The notes beneath the pieces were generated by a model. It was given only the letters and a program-made list of their open reading frames with translations. It made no database searches and was not told the origin of the DNA. The position numbers and the translations under genes are program-made. From Cenarchaeum sp. SB0662_bin_33 (GTDB lineage: Archaea; Thermoproteota; Nitrososphaeria; Nitrososphaerales; Nitrosopumilaceae), in assembly GCA_009840065.1 (NCBI GenBank), contig VXON01000196.1, forward strand, positions 1 through 19,796: a stretch of 19,796 bases of DNA, in the 5' to 3' direction. Below are positions 6,722 through 14,811 of the stretch, piece by piece. How positions within the stretch are numbered: position 1 is the first letter of the stretch; the number at the start of each line of letters is the position of its first letter.

Positions 6722-7012
6722 CTAGGCATGACCTATTAGTTAGTAATTGTGGCGATTTGGTCGTTAAATGGGGGTTTCTGCATAACCACTACTAATGTAT
6801 ACTTGAGATACATGACACTACCCATCAGTGATGGGATAGCCTGCCAGTGGGACTTGCGCATAAGTCTCTGCTAAAAACTTGGCACAGATGGATAGTGGAG
6901 AATTACGCACCAACCCCCGGCAAACCAATAAAGATAAATTACAGTAGTAATACTATAAAACTAGCACAATGATGGTGTGTACGCTTTAAATGAACGAAAC
7001 TAGTTCTTTTAT
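6722..7012. other. intergenic region before the CNNM-like gene
   Basis: No credible gene is seen. It contains a perfect 7-bp inverted repeat CCCATCA-G-TGATGGG at 6821-6835 and a TATA-like ACTATAAAACT at about 6952-6962, roughly 55 nt before the CNNM-like start, which could drive that gene with a short leader. Confidence 0.5.
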
Positions 7013-8287
7013 GTGGGGAACGATGTGGTAGAACTGTGGGTAGAGATAGTAGGTCTTGCTACCTTGATTGGGTTATCTTCCTTCTTTAGTGGTCTGGAGG
7101 TGGCACTGGTGGGAACTCGTGATGCCAAGGTCAACCAGCTGCGACAACAAAAGGTACGTGGTGCCGAATCACTGTACAGACTAAAGTCCAACCCGGGCTG
7201 GATGATGTCCAGCGTAAATCTGGGAAATAACTTGGCCAATGTGGGCTCATCGGCACTGGCTACGAGCGTTGCATTGCGCCTATTTGGAAATGATGGTCTA
7301 GCCATAGCCATCGGCGTAATGACACTTCTCATACTGATATTTGGTGAGATCACGCCAAAGACCTACTGTAACGCTAACGCTACCAAGGTGGCATTAAGAT
7401 TTGCCGGAGTCCTGCTGGTCTTTAGTTATGCGTTTTGGCCCATTGTAAAGATGTTTGAGTTTATTACCCGATTTATGGTTAGACTGACCGGAAGCAGTTA
7501 TAGGGCGCCGCCTATAACCGAGGATGATATTCGGGGCATTGTTGAGCAGGGACTCAAGGACAAGGCACTGGAGAAGGAGGAGACTGAGCTGGTTCATGGC
7601 GCACTGCTCTTTGATGACATTACAATACAGGGTATTATGACTCCCAGAACAAAGCTGTTTTCGCTCTCCAACAGAACACTACTGATAGACGCCCTGCCGG
7701 AAATTAATCATGCAACACACTCTCGAATTCCCATATATGATAAAAACCCGGATGACATAGTTGGCTTTGTACATGTGAAGGATATTCTGGTTGCAGTGGA
7801 GGAGAACTATAAGGTCAAGACGCTAGGCGAGATGGCACGAAAACCCGTCTTTGTATCACAAGACAAGAAGGTAAGCTCGCTGCTAAAAGAGATGAAGACT
7901 CACAAGATACACATAGCAATTGTAATAGACGAGCACGGGGGAGTGGATGGCATAGTCACGCTAGAGGACCTAATAGAGACCATAGTGGGAGATATAGAGG
8001 ATGAGACCGATACGGACTCGGCAGAGACATACGAGATAATTGACAAGTACACAATCTTGGGTAGTGGAGATATACGGGTATCTAGGATAAATGGTCTGAT
8101 GAATGTCTCCATTCCCGAAGATGCCAGCCATGTGACATTGAATGGTGTTCTTCATAAAAAATTAAACAACATACCAAAAGTAGGCGACAGCATCAAGGTG
8201 GATGGTGTGACCATAAATGTAGAGGATGTTACAAACAACAAGGCTGTGAAGGTGCGTATAGTCAAAGATCAGGTTGATGAAAAATGA
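7013..8287 (+). CDS. CNNM/CorC-family membrane protein with CBS pair
   Basis: A 424-residue integral membrane protein. Residues about 8-190 form a DUF21/CNNM transmembrane domain with hydrophobic segments near 10-30, 63-88, 95-111 and 127-148 and the family motif FGEITPK (110-116). A pair of CBS domains follows (about 205-330) with IMTPRTKLFSL and the signature DEHGGVDGIVTLEDLIETI. A CorC_HlyC domain (about 343-420) closes the protein. The family is linked to Mg2+/Co2+ or Na+ transport at the cytoplasmic membrane, with CBS domains binding adenine nucleotides; the substrate here is unknown. The start is GTG 7013; an upstream TAG at 7001 rules out much extension, and GTG 7025 is an alternative. 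The 3' end overlaps the convergent GAPDH gene by 19 bases. Confidence 0.9.
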   Translation: MGNDVVELWVEIVGLATLIGLSSFFSGLEVALVGTRDAKVNQLRQQKVRGAESLYRLKSNPGWMMSSVNLGNNLANVGSSALATSVALRLFGNDGLAIAIGVMTLLILIFGEITPKTYCNANATKVALRFAGVLLVFSYAFWPIVKMFEFITRFMVRLTGSSYRAPPITEDDIRGIVEQGLKDKALEKEETELVHGALLFDDITIQGIMTPRTKLFSLSNRTLLIDALPEINHATHSRIPIYDKNPDDIVGFVHVKDILVAVEENYKVKTLGEMARKPVFVSQDKKVSSLLKEMKTHKIHIAIVIDEHGGVDGIVTLEDLIETIVGDIEDETDTDSAETYEIIDKYTILGSGDIRVSRINGLMNVSIPEDASHVTLNGVLHKKLNNIPKVGDSIKVDGVTINVEDVTNNKAVKVRIVKDQVDEK

Positions 8288-9312
8288 CTTTCAAGGGCAG
8301 CCTTTCGCTGCTCCATGTGAAAGAGTGACTCGGTGTGGTGTACGGCCTCCTCATACGGTTTTTGTAGCATCATTGCCTGTAGAAGCATGTGATTTTCAGG
8401 GATTACTATCCCGGTCTGATCATCCGAGTATACCATCTGTACCATATCGCCTCTGGATGCGGACATCTCTGTGTGTATGTGGACCATGTTTGTGTCTGTA
8501 AAATTATACTTCATAGTATCGGCAAAGTCCCTTACCTGTTTTGTATCTGTGGCCCCAAACAGTACCGCCACACCCCTCTCGGCTGCAAACAGTCTGTGAA
8601 TGTCATCCGCGGGGGGCGCCTCCGCTTGGAAACGTATATCCATTATGTGTAGATGCATCTGCCTAGTGGGCACTTTTACAGACCGCACGTATATGGGTAT
8701 GTCATCGCCCAGATATGCCCTAGCATCATCGGCATGATGGGGGTTTGGCGTAAACTGTATCGTATCTGGAAGCGACTTTGATGTCTGCTCAATGTCCGCC
8801 CAGCGGCGTATCAACGTTATGTCTAACCGTTTTATGGAATCCCCATATCTCTCCCGGAGCGGTTCAATTATGCGTCCAAGCCCGGTAACATTACAGCTAC
8901 CCTGTACCGCGTCACGCCGTCCTAGCGCATCACCATAGTTGACCCTAGAGTTAAATATAAAATTCGATACTGCATCCGAACCAAACACCGACTCCCCTCC
9001 CTGATATATGACCGATACATCATGCCTCTCATAGAGTTCTTTGTTGCGTAGACCATGGCCCCCTGGTGAGGCATCTATTACTATATCTGCCGCATCCAAA
9101 GCAGATTTTATATCTCCTGTCGCCCTGCCATTAAATTTTGGAATTCTCTCATGCGGTACATATACATCCAATCCCAGAGATATTGCCCTGTCAACCCCCG
9201 CGTCTGGCGAGTACTTGCCCACACCCACCACATCCACCTGTGGGTCATCCTGTAGGAAAGAGGCTATTCTGCTCCCAATGGAACCGTATCCATTGACAAA
9301 TGCCTTTACCAT
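8269..9312 (-). CDS. gap: archaeal type II glyceraldehyde-3-phosphate dehydrogenase
   Basis: About 347 residues of the archaeal phosphorylating GAPDH class, which interconverts glyceraldehyde 3-phosphate and 1,3-bisphosphoglycerate with NAD(P); in autotrophic Thaumarchaeota it is expected to work in gluconeogenesis. The Rossmann motif VNGYGSIGSRIA is at the N-terminus. The catalytic Cys is in GSCNVTGLGRI (about residue 140), the archaeal form of the motif. Other family segments include DASPGG and YQGGE. The ATG at 9312 is preferred over the GTG at 9315; a CTTAAAT-like box about 26 nt upstream supports a leaderless start. The gene is single, convergent with the CNNM-like gene and divergent from tRNA-His. 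Confidence 0.95.
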   Translation of the reverse strand: MVKAFVNGYGSIGSRIASFLQDDPQVDVVGVGKYSPDAGVDRAISLGLDVYVPHERIPKFNGRATGDIKSALDAADIVIDASPGGHGLRNKELYERHDVSVIYQGGESVFGSDAVSNFIFNSRVNYGDALGRRDAVQGSCNVTGLGRIIEPLRERYGDSIKRLDITLIRRWADIEQTSKSLPDTIQFTPNPHHADDARAYLGDDIPIYVRSVKVPTRQMHLHIMDIRFQAEAPPADDIHRLFAAERGVAVLFGATDTKQVRDFADTMKYNFTDTNMVHIHTEMSASRGDMVQMVYSDDQTGIVIPENHMLLQAMMLQKPYEEAVHHTESLFHMEQRKAALESHFSST

Positions 9313-9455
9313 CACATTCTCTGTACAGACTTGTACATTTAAGTCAAAGGTTGTGGCGGTTCTCTTGCAAGAATGGGCCGGCCTAGCACATTGTTATCTT
9401 TGGGCAAAATCTGGACAATTCAAAAACCCCTTTTGTCTTTTCAGGAGGGACCCTC

Positions 9456-9464
9456 TAATATATA
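9456..9464 (+). promoter_or_regulatory. TATA box of tRNA-His
   Basis: TAATATATA lies about 32 nt before the first base of tRNA-His, placing transcription start a few bases before the mature 5' end. It is the only strong TATA-like sequence in the gap between GAPDH and the tRNA. Confidence 0.5.
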
Positions 9465-9491
9465 ATACCATTATGCCCAACTAGAGAAGGT

Positions 9492-9564
9492 GGCCTCCGT
9501 CGTATAGTGGCTAGTATAGGGGACTGTGGATCCCCGGACAGGGGTTCGATTCCCCTCGGAGGCC
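9492..9564 (+). tRNA. tRNA-His (GTG)
   Basis: Complete cloverleaf: acceptor GCCTCCG/CGGAGGC, D stem GTAT/GTAT with G-U pairs, anticodon stem GGGGA/TCCCC around CTGTGGA (anticodon GTG at 9526-9528), and T arm AGGGG-TTCGATT-CCCCT. The extra 5' G (9492) opposite C73 (9564) is the G-1 identity element of tRNA-His, encoded in the gene. CCA is not fully encoded (CATA follows). No intron. Confidence 0.97.
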
Positions 9565-9573
9565 CATATACTC

Positions 9574-9945
9574 CTAAAACAGACCGTACTTTGAGGACTC
9601 CATCTCCTCTTTTATGGCAAGCTTGAAGCGGGGTACTTGGTTCTTTATGCGTGACTCTAACCAGTCTAGAAACTTTTTGTCGTCCCCCTTGCCCTTTAGC
9701 GTGTCAAATGCAGGACCCATTTGATCTTTTAGTTTCAATATCAGAGATCTGTCCACACTGGCCACAAAAAAGTGCCAGCCAAGGGCAAACTGTGAATCGG
9801 TCACAACAAACCTGTCATAGTCATGTACCATCTCTTCAAGCAGTGTCAGCTGGTGTATCAGGGCACGACTGACCTTGTCATAATCTACGGCCGATACATT
9901 GATGTTTAGCCTGCCCTCCATCTTATGTAACATAATTGCAATCAC
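9574..9945 (-). CDS. conserved-looking small soluble protein of unknown function
   Basis: Up to 123 residues, mostly helical and charged, with no signal peptide, membrane segment or metal motif. The sequence includes INVSAVDYDKVSRALIHQL, an aromatic stretch (FALGWHFFVASVDR) and a Lys-rich C-terminus. Starts at 9945, 9933 or 9921 (Met 1, 5 or 9) are possible; the last (MEGRLNINV) looks most like a true N-terminus. It begins 12 bases after the methyltransferase stop and so is probably the last gene of the Rieske-UPF0147-methyltransferase operon. I do not recognise a family. Confidence 0.7.
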   Translation of the reverse strand: MIAIMLHKMEGRLNINVSAVDYDKVSRALIHQLTLLEEMVHDYDRFVVTDSQFALGWHFFVASVDRSLILKLKDQMGPAFDTLKGKGDDKKFLDWLESRIKNQVPRFKLAIKEEMESSKYGLF

Positions 9946-9957
9946 TAAAAGATAAAC

Positions 9958-10701
9958 CTACGGGTTATGGTGCCCAAAGTCAATTCCAAAAAAATTTCTC
10001 ATTATTGCAGTGTACGTGCTCACCACCTCGGGTATGCCATCCTCGCAGGTAACACCTAATGAGCGTGCCGAGTACCATATGGTGAGTGCCTGTAGTATTG
10101 TTAAAAATCGATCATTTTGAATGTTTTCAGGTTGAAGTGCCTTTGTGTAGCGCTCGGCGTACTCCCAGGCAGTGGCATAACTGATGCATGATACGCCAAA
10201 GACGGCCCGTATCTGGGACTGCATGTCTGGCGCACTTTGAAGCGGGGTCACATTAAGTATAAATGGAAACTGGACAGAGTCCGGAAGACAGCCCGGAAGC
10301 GGGCCCCACACGGTAATTATGCGAACATTGTCATTTAGCCGTGAGAACCGCTCCGGCATTACATGAGTTACCCTTGGGTCGGCAAACCAGAACAGGATTA
10401 CGTCCGATGACGGAATATCACACTGCCGTATATCCCCTAGGCGAACATCCGCATCATCACCTAGTGTACGGCGAGCCTCCCGCACACGAGATTCGCTTAT
10501 ATCCACACCGCACACTTTGGCACCATACTGTCTTGCTATATCCAGTGCATAGCCGGAACCACATCCGAGGTGGCAGAAGGTCTCGTTGGACCTTAGTCTG
10601 GCAAAATCCAACATGCGATGTACGGTTTTATCTGGAAGTGATACATCATCCCCACTCATTATCTTTTTTGGTAGTGTGTCTATGTACTGTTCAACATTCA
10701 C
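9958..10701 (-). CDS. SAM-dependent methyltransferase (class I)
   Basis: About 247 residues. Motif I for S-adenosylmethionine binding is clear (ETFCHLGCGSGYALDIA), followed by the acidic end of strand 2 (CGVDISESRV) and a motif II/III region (VRLGDIRQCDIPSSDVILFWF). The second half has no domain I can name. The substrate is unknown. The best start is GTG 10701, in a GTGA overlap with the UPF0147 stop; an upstream start at 10737 would overlap that gene more. Tight coupling to UPF0147 and the Rieske gene suggests an operon, though the shared role is unclear. Confidence 0.85.
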   Translation of the reverse strand: MNVEQYIDTLPKKIMSGDDVSLPDKTVHRMLDFARLRSNETFCHLGCGSGYALDIARQYGAKVCGVDISESRVREARRTLGDDADVRLGDIRQCDIPSSDVILFWFADPRVTHVMPERFSRLNDNVRIITVWGPLPGCLPDSVQFPFILNVTPLQSAPDMQSQIRAVFGVSCISYATAWEYAERYTKALQPENIQNDRFLTILQALTIWYSARSLGVTCEDGIPEVVSTYTAIMRNFFGIDFGHHNP

Positions 10702-10937
10702 TCTCTTATGGCCTCCAGCTTGGAGACTGCCTGCCACAGTTGCGTTCTGACATATGATGGCACATTGGGGTCCTGGGTTATGTCATCCAACTGGCTTATG
10801 GCATTTGCGGCACGCACAGACATCGAGTACTCTGTAGTGTTCAGCTCGGCCAACAGATCAGTCAATGACTTTTTTACGGTCTTGGGTGTGGATGGATTCT
10901 TTGCTATTTGATCTAAAGTCTCTATACCTTCCTGCAT
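10698..10937 (-). CDS. UPF0147 family protein
   Basis: A 79-residue helical protein starting MQEGIETLDQIAKNPSTPK, with the family's typical N-terminal pattern and a DITQDPNVPSY turn followed by a final helix. UPF0147 is an archaeal family of small helical-repeat proteins of unknown function. The start at ATG 10937 is chosen because upstream codons (up to 11009) overlap the Rieske gene and look non-conserved (Arg/Thr-rich). It lies 25 bases after the Rieske stop and overlaps the methyltransferase start by four bases. Confidence 0.85.
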   Translation of the reverse strand: MQEGIETLDQIAKNPSTPKTVKKSLTDLLAELNTTEYSMSVRAANAISQLDDITQDPNVPSYVRTQLWQAVSKLEAIRE

Positions 10938-10962
10938 GGAGACACGGTTCCACTCGGACAGC

Positions 10963-11307
10963 CTATGACACCTCCACGTAGATGTTGCCGTCTTCCTCTG
11001 ATGTTGCATATGATGTCAGTCCGGGTATGGTAGCTGGGAATTTTGCCAGCTTACCTGTAGTACAGTCAAACTCGGCACCATGCCAGCCACAAACAAGATT
11101 ACAGCCATCAAGCCTTCCTTCGGCGAGACTAGCGCCCGCATGAGTGCAGGTGTCATCCACCGCATAATATACACCACCAATGTTGGTCACGGCAATGTCC
11201 CGGCCATCAAGAGTCAATTTATGCGTGGTTCCCTCTGGAAAGTCAGATGCCGGACCTGCAATTATCTTGCCCATGCTATTATTCATATGGGCATTCTTAA
11301 TAATCAT
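10963..11307 (-). CDS. Rieske [2Fe-2S] ferredoxin-type protein
   Basis: A 114-residue soluble Rieske protein. The cluster ligands are C54 and H56 (CTHAGASL) and C73 and H76 (CGWHGAEFD), giving the family spacing C-x-H-x16-C-x2-H. No membrane anchor or oxygenase catalytic domain is fused, so it should act as a small cytoplasmic electron carrier like the ferredoxin partners of dioxygenases or nitrite reductase small subunits. A TATA-like ATAAATTTT about 28 nt upstream supports the ATG at 11307; ATG codons at residues 8 and 12 are alternatives. It heads a leftward operon with UPF0147 and a methyltransferase. The redox partner is not evident. Confidence 0.93.
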   Translation of the reverse strand: MIIKNAHMNNSMGKIIAGPASDFPEGTTHKLTLDGRDIAVTNIGGVYYAVDDTCTHAGASLAEGRLDGCNLVCGWHGAEFDCTTGKLAKFPATIPGLTSYATSEEDGNIYVEVS

Positions 11308-11461
11308 TTAGGTGGAAAAACATACAATAGGTCAAAATTTATCTGATATTGGATGAATTTGGTATCAGGCAAAAATCACCAAATGAGGAGTCATTCTGGA
11401 CAACAAAAATAATTTAAAAGTGGTCTGAGACCAATATCTGGAATGCCCAACCCGCTACACA

Positions 11462-13132
11462 TTACTTGTGCGCAAATACTGCCTGCCTTGCAGACTCTTT
11501 GCGTGCATAACCAAATCGCACAAACTGTATCATTGTATAGTCGGGCAGAGAGGCAAAGTACGGCTCGACCATGCATGTAAATACCCTCAGGCTGTCCTGA
11601 TCAAACTTCTCATCAACAAATGGTGGCTGGGGCACTAAGAGCCGCACCTGCATGGCGCCGGATACTGGAACCCAGTGTATGCGGGGCAGGTCACTGTGGG
11701 GTATACCGGACTGCATGGTTATGTGACGGCTGGCAGCATCTACATGTGCCGTACCAAGACCCATCAACAAGACCATATCACCATCTGACACATCAGAAGC
11801 ATTCAGCATTATGCCGCTGGTTGGATCTAGTCTCCGTTTGGCATCATCGGAGCCGGGCAGGTCGGGCAGTTGAGCTGGCCCCGCAGTACCGGTGATGGAG
11901 AATGTCATATAATCCTGAACCATGTGTAGCCGGACAGAGACCGCATCTATCATGCTGCGGTTGTAGGACTCTAGAGTCTCAAATGGTGCTATGGTATCGG
12001 ACTTTGTAAATCCCAGTGACAGTATGAATTTACGTATGGCCTGAGGCGTAATTCCCCGGCGTCTAAGACCTGCCAATGTGGGCAGACGGGGATCATCATA
12101 GCTGGAGATGTGGCCCCGCTCCAAAAGCGGCTTTATCAGTCTCTTGGAGACGGGCATGTCTTTGAGAGCGAGTCTGGAAAAGACCATCACTCTGGACTTG
12201 CGCAATCCCAATGACTCCTGTATGGAGTTGTACAATACATTACGCATCTCATACTCCTTGGAGCGCAGGGCGTGTGTGATGCCATCAACACTGTCCTCTA
12301 TGGCTATGGCCAGGTCATAGCTGGGCCATGTTCTATACCTTGTATCCAATAGTGGATGCTTGTCATGTATTATACGAAAGAGTACCGGGTCCCGCATGGT
12401 GGTGTTGTCCGAAGTCATATCCCCCCGATACCTGAGTACTGCCTTACCTGGCTTGTATTTGGTCTGCATCCTTACCCAACGGGTATGGTTCTCCTCCGGA
12501 GTTAGGCGGCTACAGGGGCAGTATACTTTGTCCTGGCGGTTTTTGGAGGACTCTTCACGACTGCATTCGCAGACATACGCCATGCCCTTGTGTATCAGTT
12601 CGGCAGCCTTGTTGTGTAGCAGTTCCATGTCATCGGAGGTGTTCTTTACACTGGAGAATGAGACTCCCAGCCATTCAAGACCGACCTTTAGTGCTGCATA
12701 AAACTCCAATCGTTCCGCGGCGGGGTTGGTGTCATCCATGCGGAGTACGAGCTTGCCGCCGTACATCTTTGCATACTCGTCATTTATTATGGCCGCTTTG
12801 GCATGCCCTATGTGGGGATATCCGTTTGGCTCTGGCGGAAAGCGCAGTACTACGTTGCCATGGGTGGCATCGGGGAGTGGTGGTAGTGACTGTCTTTTAG
12901 ACTGCGTCTTACGGATGGGCCTGAACTCTGCTAGCTCTGATGAATCCATCTCATTTACCTGCTGTACTATATGCTGCACGGTATACATGATCTCCGCGGC
13001 CCTTCCCCGCAGGTCCGGCCTTGATCCCAGTAATTTGGCCAAGACTATCCTTGCGGTGGTGGACCCATGTACTGCGGCACTACCCATGGCTATCCGGCGA
13101 ATATCCGCCTCTAAATCTCCCACTAAAGACAC
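11462..13132 (-). CDS. gltX: glutamyl-tRNA synthetase (archaeal type)
   Basis: About 556 residues; charges tRNA-Glu and, in archaea lacking a GlnRS, usually tRNA-Gln for later amidation. The archaeal/eukaryal-type class I signature is RFPPEPNGYPHIGHAK (HIGH at 107-110), and the KMSKS-like loop is VSKRL (328-332). A Cys cluster CEC...CPC in the inserted domain (near residues 187-206) could bind zinc. The N-terminal 80 residues form the archaeal helical extension. The beta-barrel anticodon domain fills the C-terminus. The start is GTG 13132, overlapping the GGPP synthase end by 10 bases, or GTG 13123, which overlaps the stop by one base (TAGTG). It is the last gene of the isoprenoid operon. Confidence 0.96.
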   Translation of the reverse strand: MSLVGDLEADIRRIAMGSAAVHGSTTARIVLAKLLGSRPDLRGRAAEIMYTVQHIVQQVNEMDSSELAEFRPIRKTQSKRQSLPPLPDATHGNVVLRFPPEPNGYPHIGHAKAAIINDEYAKMYGGKLVLRMDDTNPAAERLEFYAALKVGLEWLGVSFSSVKNTSDDMELLHNKAAELIHKGMAYVCECSREESSKNRQDKVYCPCSRLTPEENHTRWVRMQTKYKPGKAVLRYRGDMTSDNTTMRDPVLFRIIHDKHPLLDTRYRTWPSYDLAIAIEDSVDGITHALRSKEYEMRNVLYNSIQESLGLRKSRVMVFSRLALKDMPVSKRLIKPLLERGHISSYDDPRLPTLAGLRRRGITPQAIRKFILSLGFTKSDTIAPFETLESYNRSMIDAVSVRLHMVQDYMTFSITGTAGPAQLPDLPGSDDAKRRLDPTSGIMLNASDVSDGDMVLLMGLGTAHVDAASRHITMQSGIPHSDLPRIHWVPVSGAMQVRLLVPQPPFVDEKFDQDSLRVFTCMVEPYFASLPDYTMIQFVRFGYARKESARQAVFAHK

Positions 13133-14094
13133 CTCTTTACTACAAAATCCAACAATGATAGGAGATTGCTTTGGTGCTTCCCATCATATGTGTCAAGGGA
13201 TAGACGCGCCTCTTCTGCGTAGGAGGCAGCCCTGCTCCGGACAGCATCCTCTATGCCTAGACGCTGAATTATAGCAACGACATTGCGAGTCTGCTGCATG
13301 GTTGCCTGTCTGTCTCCAAATACGCTCAGTATGGCATCGCGATCTCTTGGGTCTGCAGACTCCAGCGCCATCAGTATGGGGAGTGACTTTTTGCCCTCCC
13401 GAATATCATTTCCCACAGGTTTCTTTGTAATGGCCGTATCGCCGGCTATGCCTATCAGGTCATCGGTTATCTGAAATGCTATGCCCAGGTTCCTGCCAAA
13501 TGTAGCAGCATTGTCTACATCTGTGGATTTGGCCTGGGCGCATATGGCGCCCATGGCACATGACGCCTCAAAGAGGGCGGAGGTCTTTTTGCGAATCATG
13601 AGCAGATATTCTGAGGGTGGAGGTATCTCATCACTGCTGCCCATGGAGATGTCCAGCCATTGACCCTCACAGATGTCAACACATGCGTCCGCTAAATACC
13701 TGATCAGGCTGGAGTGTACGGTATCGGGTAGATTGGATTTGACAAGCGTCTGGTATGCCTTAGAGAATAGTGTATCACCTGCAAGTATGGCTAGTGATGG
13801 GCCGTATCTCTTGTGCGTGGAATCCACACCATGACGGGTATCGTCATTGTCCATTATATCGTCATGAACCAGAGAAAAGTTGTGTATCATCTCTACGGCA
13901 CCTGCAACCACCACCGCCTGCGCAGCATTACCGTCCATCATCTGACATGTCTGCATAAGCATGTAGGGTCGAAGCCTCTTTCCACCGTGTATTATCAGAT
14001 ATGATGCGGCATCATACAGTGTGGCAGGTGTTCCCGTCAGTGATTGGCGCAGATACCTAGTTATGTGGTTGACTTCATAGTCCGGAGGCCTCAT
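13123..14094 (-). CDS. polyprenyl (geranylgeranyl) diphosphate synthase
   Basis: About 323 residues of the trans-isoprenyl diphosphate synthase fold. First Asp-rich motif: SLVHDDIMDNDDTRHG. Second: FQITDDLIGIAGD, with KPVGNDIREGKKSLPI after it, the archaeal DDxxG variant. GGKRLRP near the N-terminus binds the diphosphate. The product is expected to be GGPP for archaeal ether lipids, but chain length depends on residues before the first Asp-rich motif (NFSLVHDD here) and is not proven. The start ATG 14094 gives a one-base overlap with the idi stop (TGATG); an upstream ATG at 14109 is possible. It is in the operon with mevalonate kinase and IPP isomerase. Confidence 0.94.
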   Translation of the reverse strand: MRPPDYEVNHITRYLRQSLTGTPATLYDAASYLIIHGGKRLRPYMLMQTCQMMDGNAAQAVVVAGAVEMIHNFSLVHDDIMDNDDTRHGVDSTHKRYGPSLAILAGDTLFSKAYQTLVKSNLPDTVHSSLIRYLADACVDICEGQWLDISMGSSDEIPPPSEYLLMIRKKTSALFEASCAMGAICAQAKSTDVDNAATFGRNLGIAFQITDDLIGIAGDTAITKKPVGNDIREGKKSLPILMALESADPRDRDAILSVFGDRQATMQQTRNVVAIIQRLGIEDAVRSRAASYAEEARLSLDTYDGKHQSNLLSLLDFVVKRCL

Positions 14095-14699
14095 CAGACC
14101 AGCCTCCATTGCTCATCGGACATGTGATGACCTGCCATGCGCAACAGTGTAGAGGCAGTAGTGGGACTCTGCCATACTGATATGTCGTACTGACCGGGTA
14201 TGGTGTGACGTGGCAGTAGCGCTAGGGCCAAAAGCATCCAGGGACAGTACTCTTGGGGTTTTGAGGTGTCAATCTGGGACGGCAGTACGAACTGCGTCTT
14301 GCTAATCTCCGAAGGGGCAGGGTTTGGTGTATCGTGTATGGTGCCTATCAGTGTACCACATATCTCGTTTTCAGAGCCCCGTTCCCCATCAGAGACATGA
14401 TACTCAAATTTGAATATATAGTCCAGCGAGCAATGTACTCCCAACTCTTCGGGTATGCGGCGCTGGGCTGATGACACAAATGTGTCTCCCGCGTATGGGT
14501 GACTCGCCACGGTACCATCCCATTTGTTGGGCCACAGCATCTTTGTAGGGGAGCGTCGTGTTAGTAGCAATCTGCCCATTTCATCAAACAACAATGCCGT
14601 AAATGCCCTGTGTAGCCTACCGTTCCCCGTATGACATGCCACCTTTTCGGCAAATCCCAAGGGGGTGTCGTTGCCATCCACCAGTATCAGCTTGCTCAT
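14094..14699 (-). CDS. idi: isopentenyl-diphosphate delta-isomerase, type 1 (Nudix)
   Basis: A 201-residue protein that interconverts IPP and DMAPP, supplying the primer for the GGPP synthase downstream. Family features are LHRAFTALLFDEMGRLLLTRR, WPNKWDGTVASHP, a Nudix-like RRIPEELGV and the metal/acid motif SENEICGT. At the position of the usual catalytic Cys (SVCGHP in E. coli) this protein has TVASHP, with no Cys. I recall the same ASHP form in haloarchaeal type 1 enzymes, so it may be an archaeal subtype rather than an inactive copy. Most archaea use the unrelated type 2 enzyme. Its ATG overlaps the stop of a 34-codon ORF. Confidence 0.92.
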   Translation of the reverse strand: MSKLILVDGNDTPLGFAEKVACHTGNGRLHRAFTALLFDEMGRLLLTRRSPTKMLWPNKWDGTVASHPYAGDTFVSSAQRRIPEELGVHCSLDYIFKFEYHVSDGERGSENEICGTLIGTIHDTPNPAPSEISKTQFVLPSQIDTSKPQEYCPWMLLALALLPRHTIPGQYDISVWQSPTTASTLLRMAGHHMSDEQWRLV

Positions 14700-14800
14700 T
14701 TTATTATCACTTCCAATCCAATGCCCTTACCCCACACAGATATGATTCGGCATGTCTTCTCAATTTTGGTAGGGGCATAAAGTGAATATAATGGCGCCAT
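14696..14800 (-). CDS. possible 34-residue small ORF between mvk and idi
   Basis: The leftward frame starts at ATG 14800 (MAPLYSLYAPTKIEK) and ends ISVWGKGIGLEVIIK, with its TGA overlapping the idi ATG (ATGA). The frame fills most of the 112-bp gap between mevalonate kinase and idi. The coupling overlap favours translation, but the length makes chance possible, and no family is recognised. It may also be the 3' remnant of a lost larger gene. Confidence 0.35.
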   Translation of the reverse strand: MAPLYSLYAPTKIEKTCRIISVWGKGIGLEVIIK

Positions 14801-14811
14801 GTATAAAGCAT

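Noticed and set aside
8269..8287. 19-base convergent overlap of the CNNM-like and GAPDH genes
   Set aside because: Short tail-to-tail overlaps are common in compact archaeal genomes and need no special explanation.
12726..13274. A 182-codon rightward frame
   Set aside because: It lies antisense to GluRS and GGPP synthase, both certain by their motifs.
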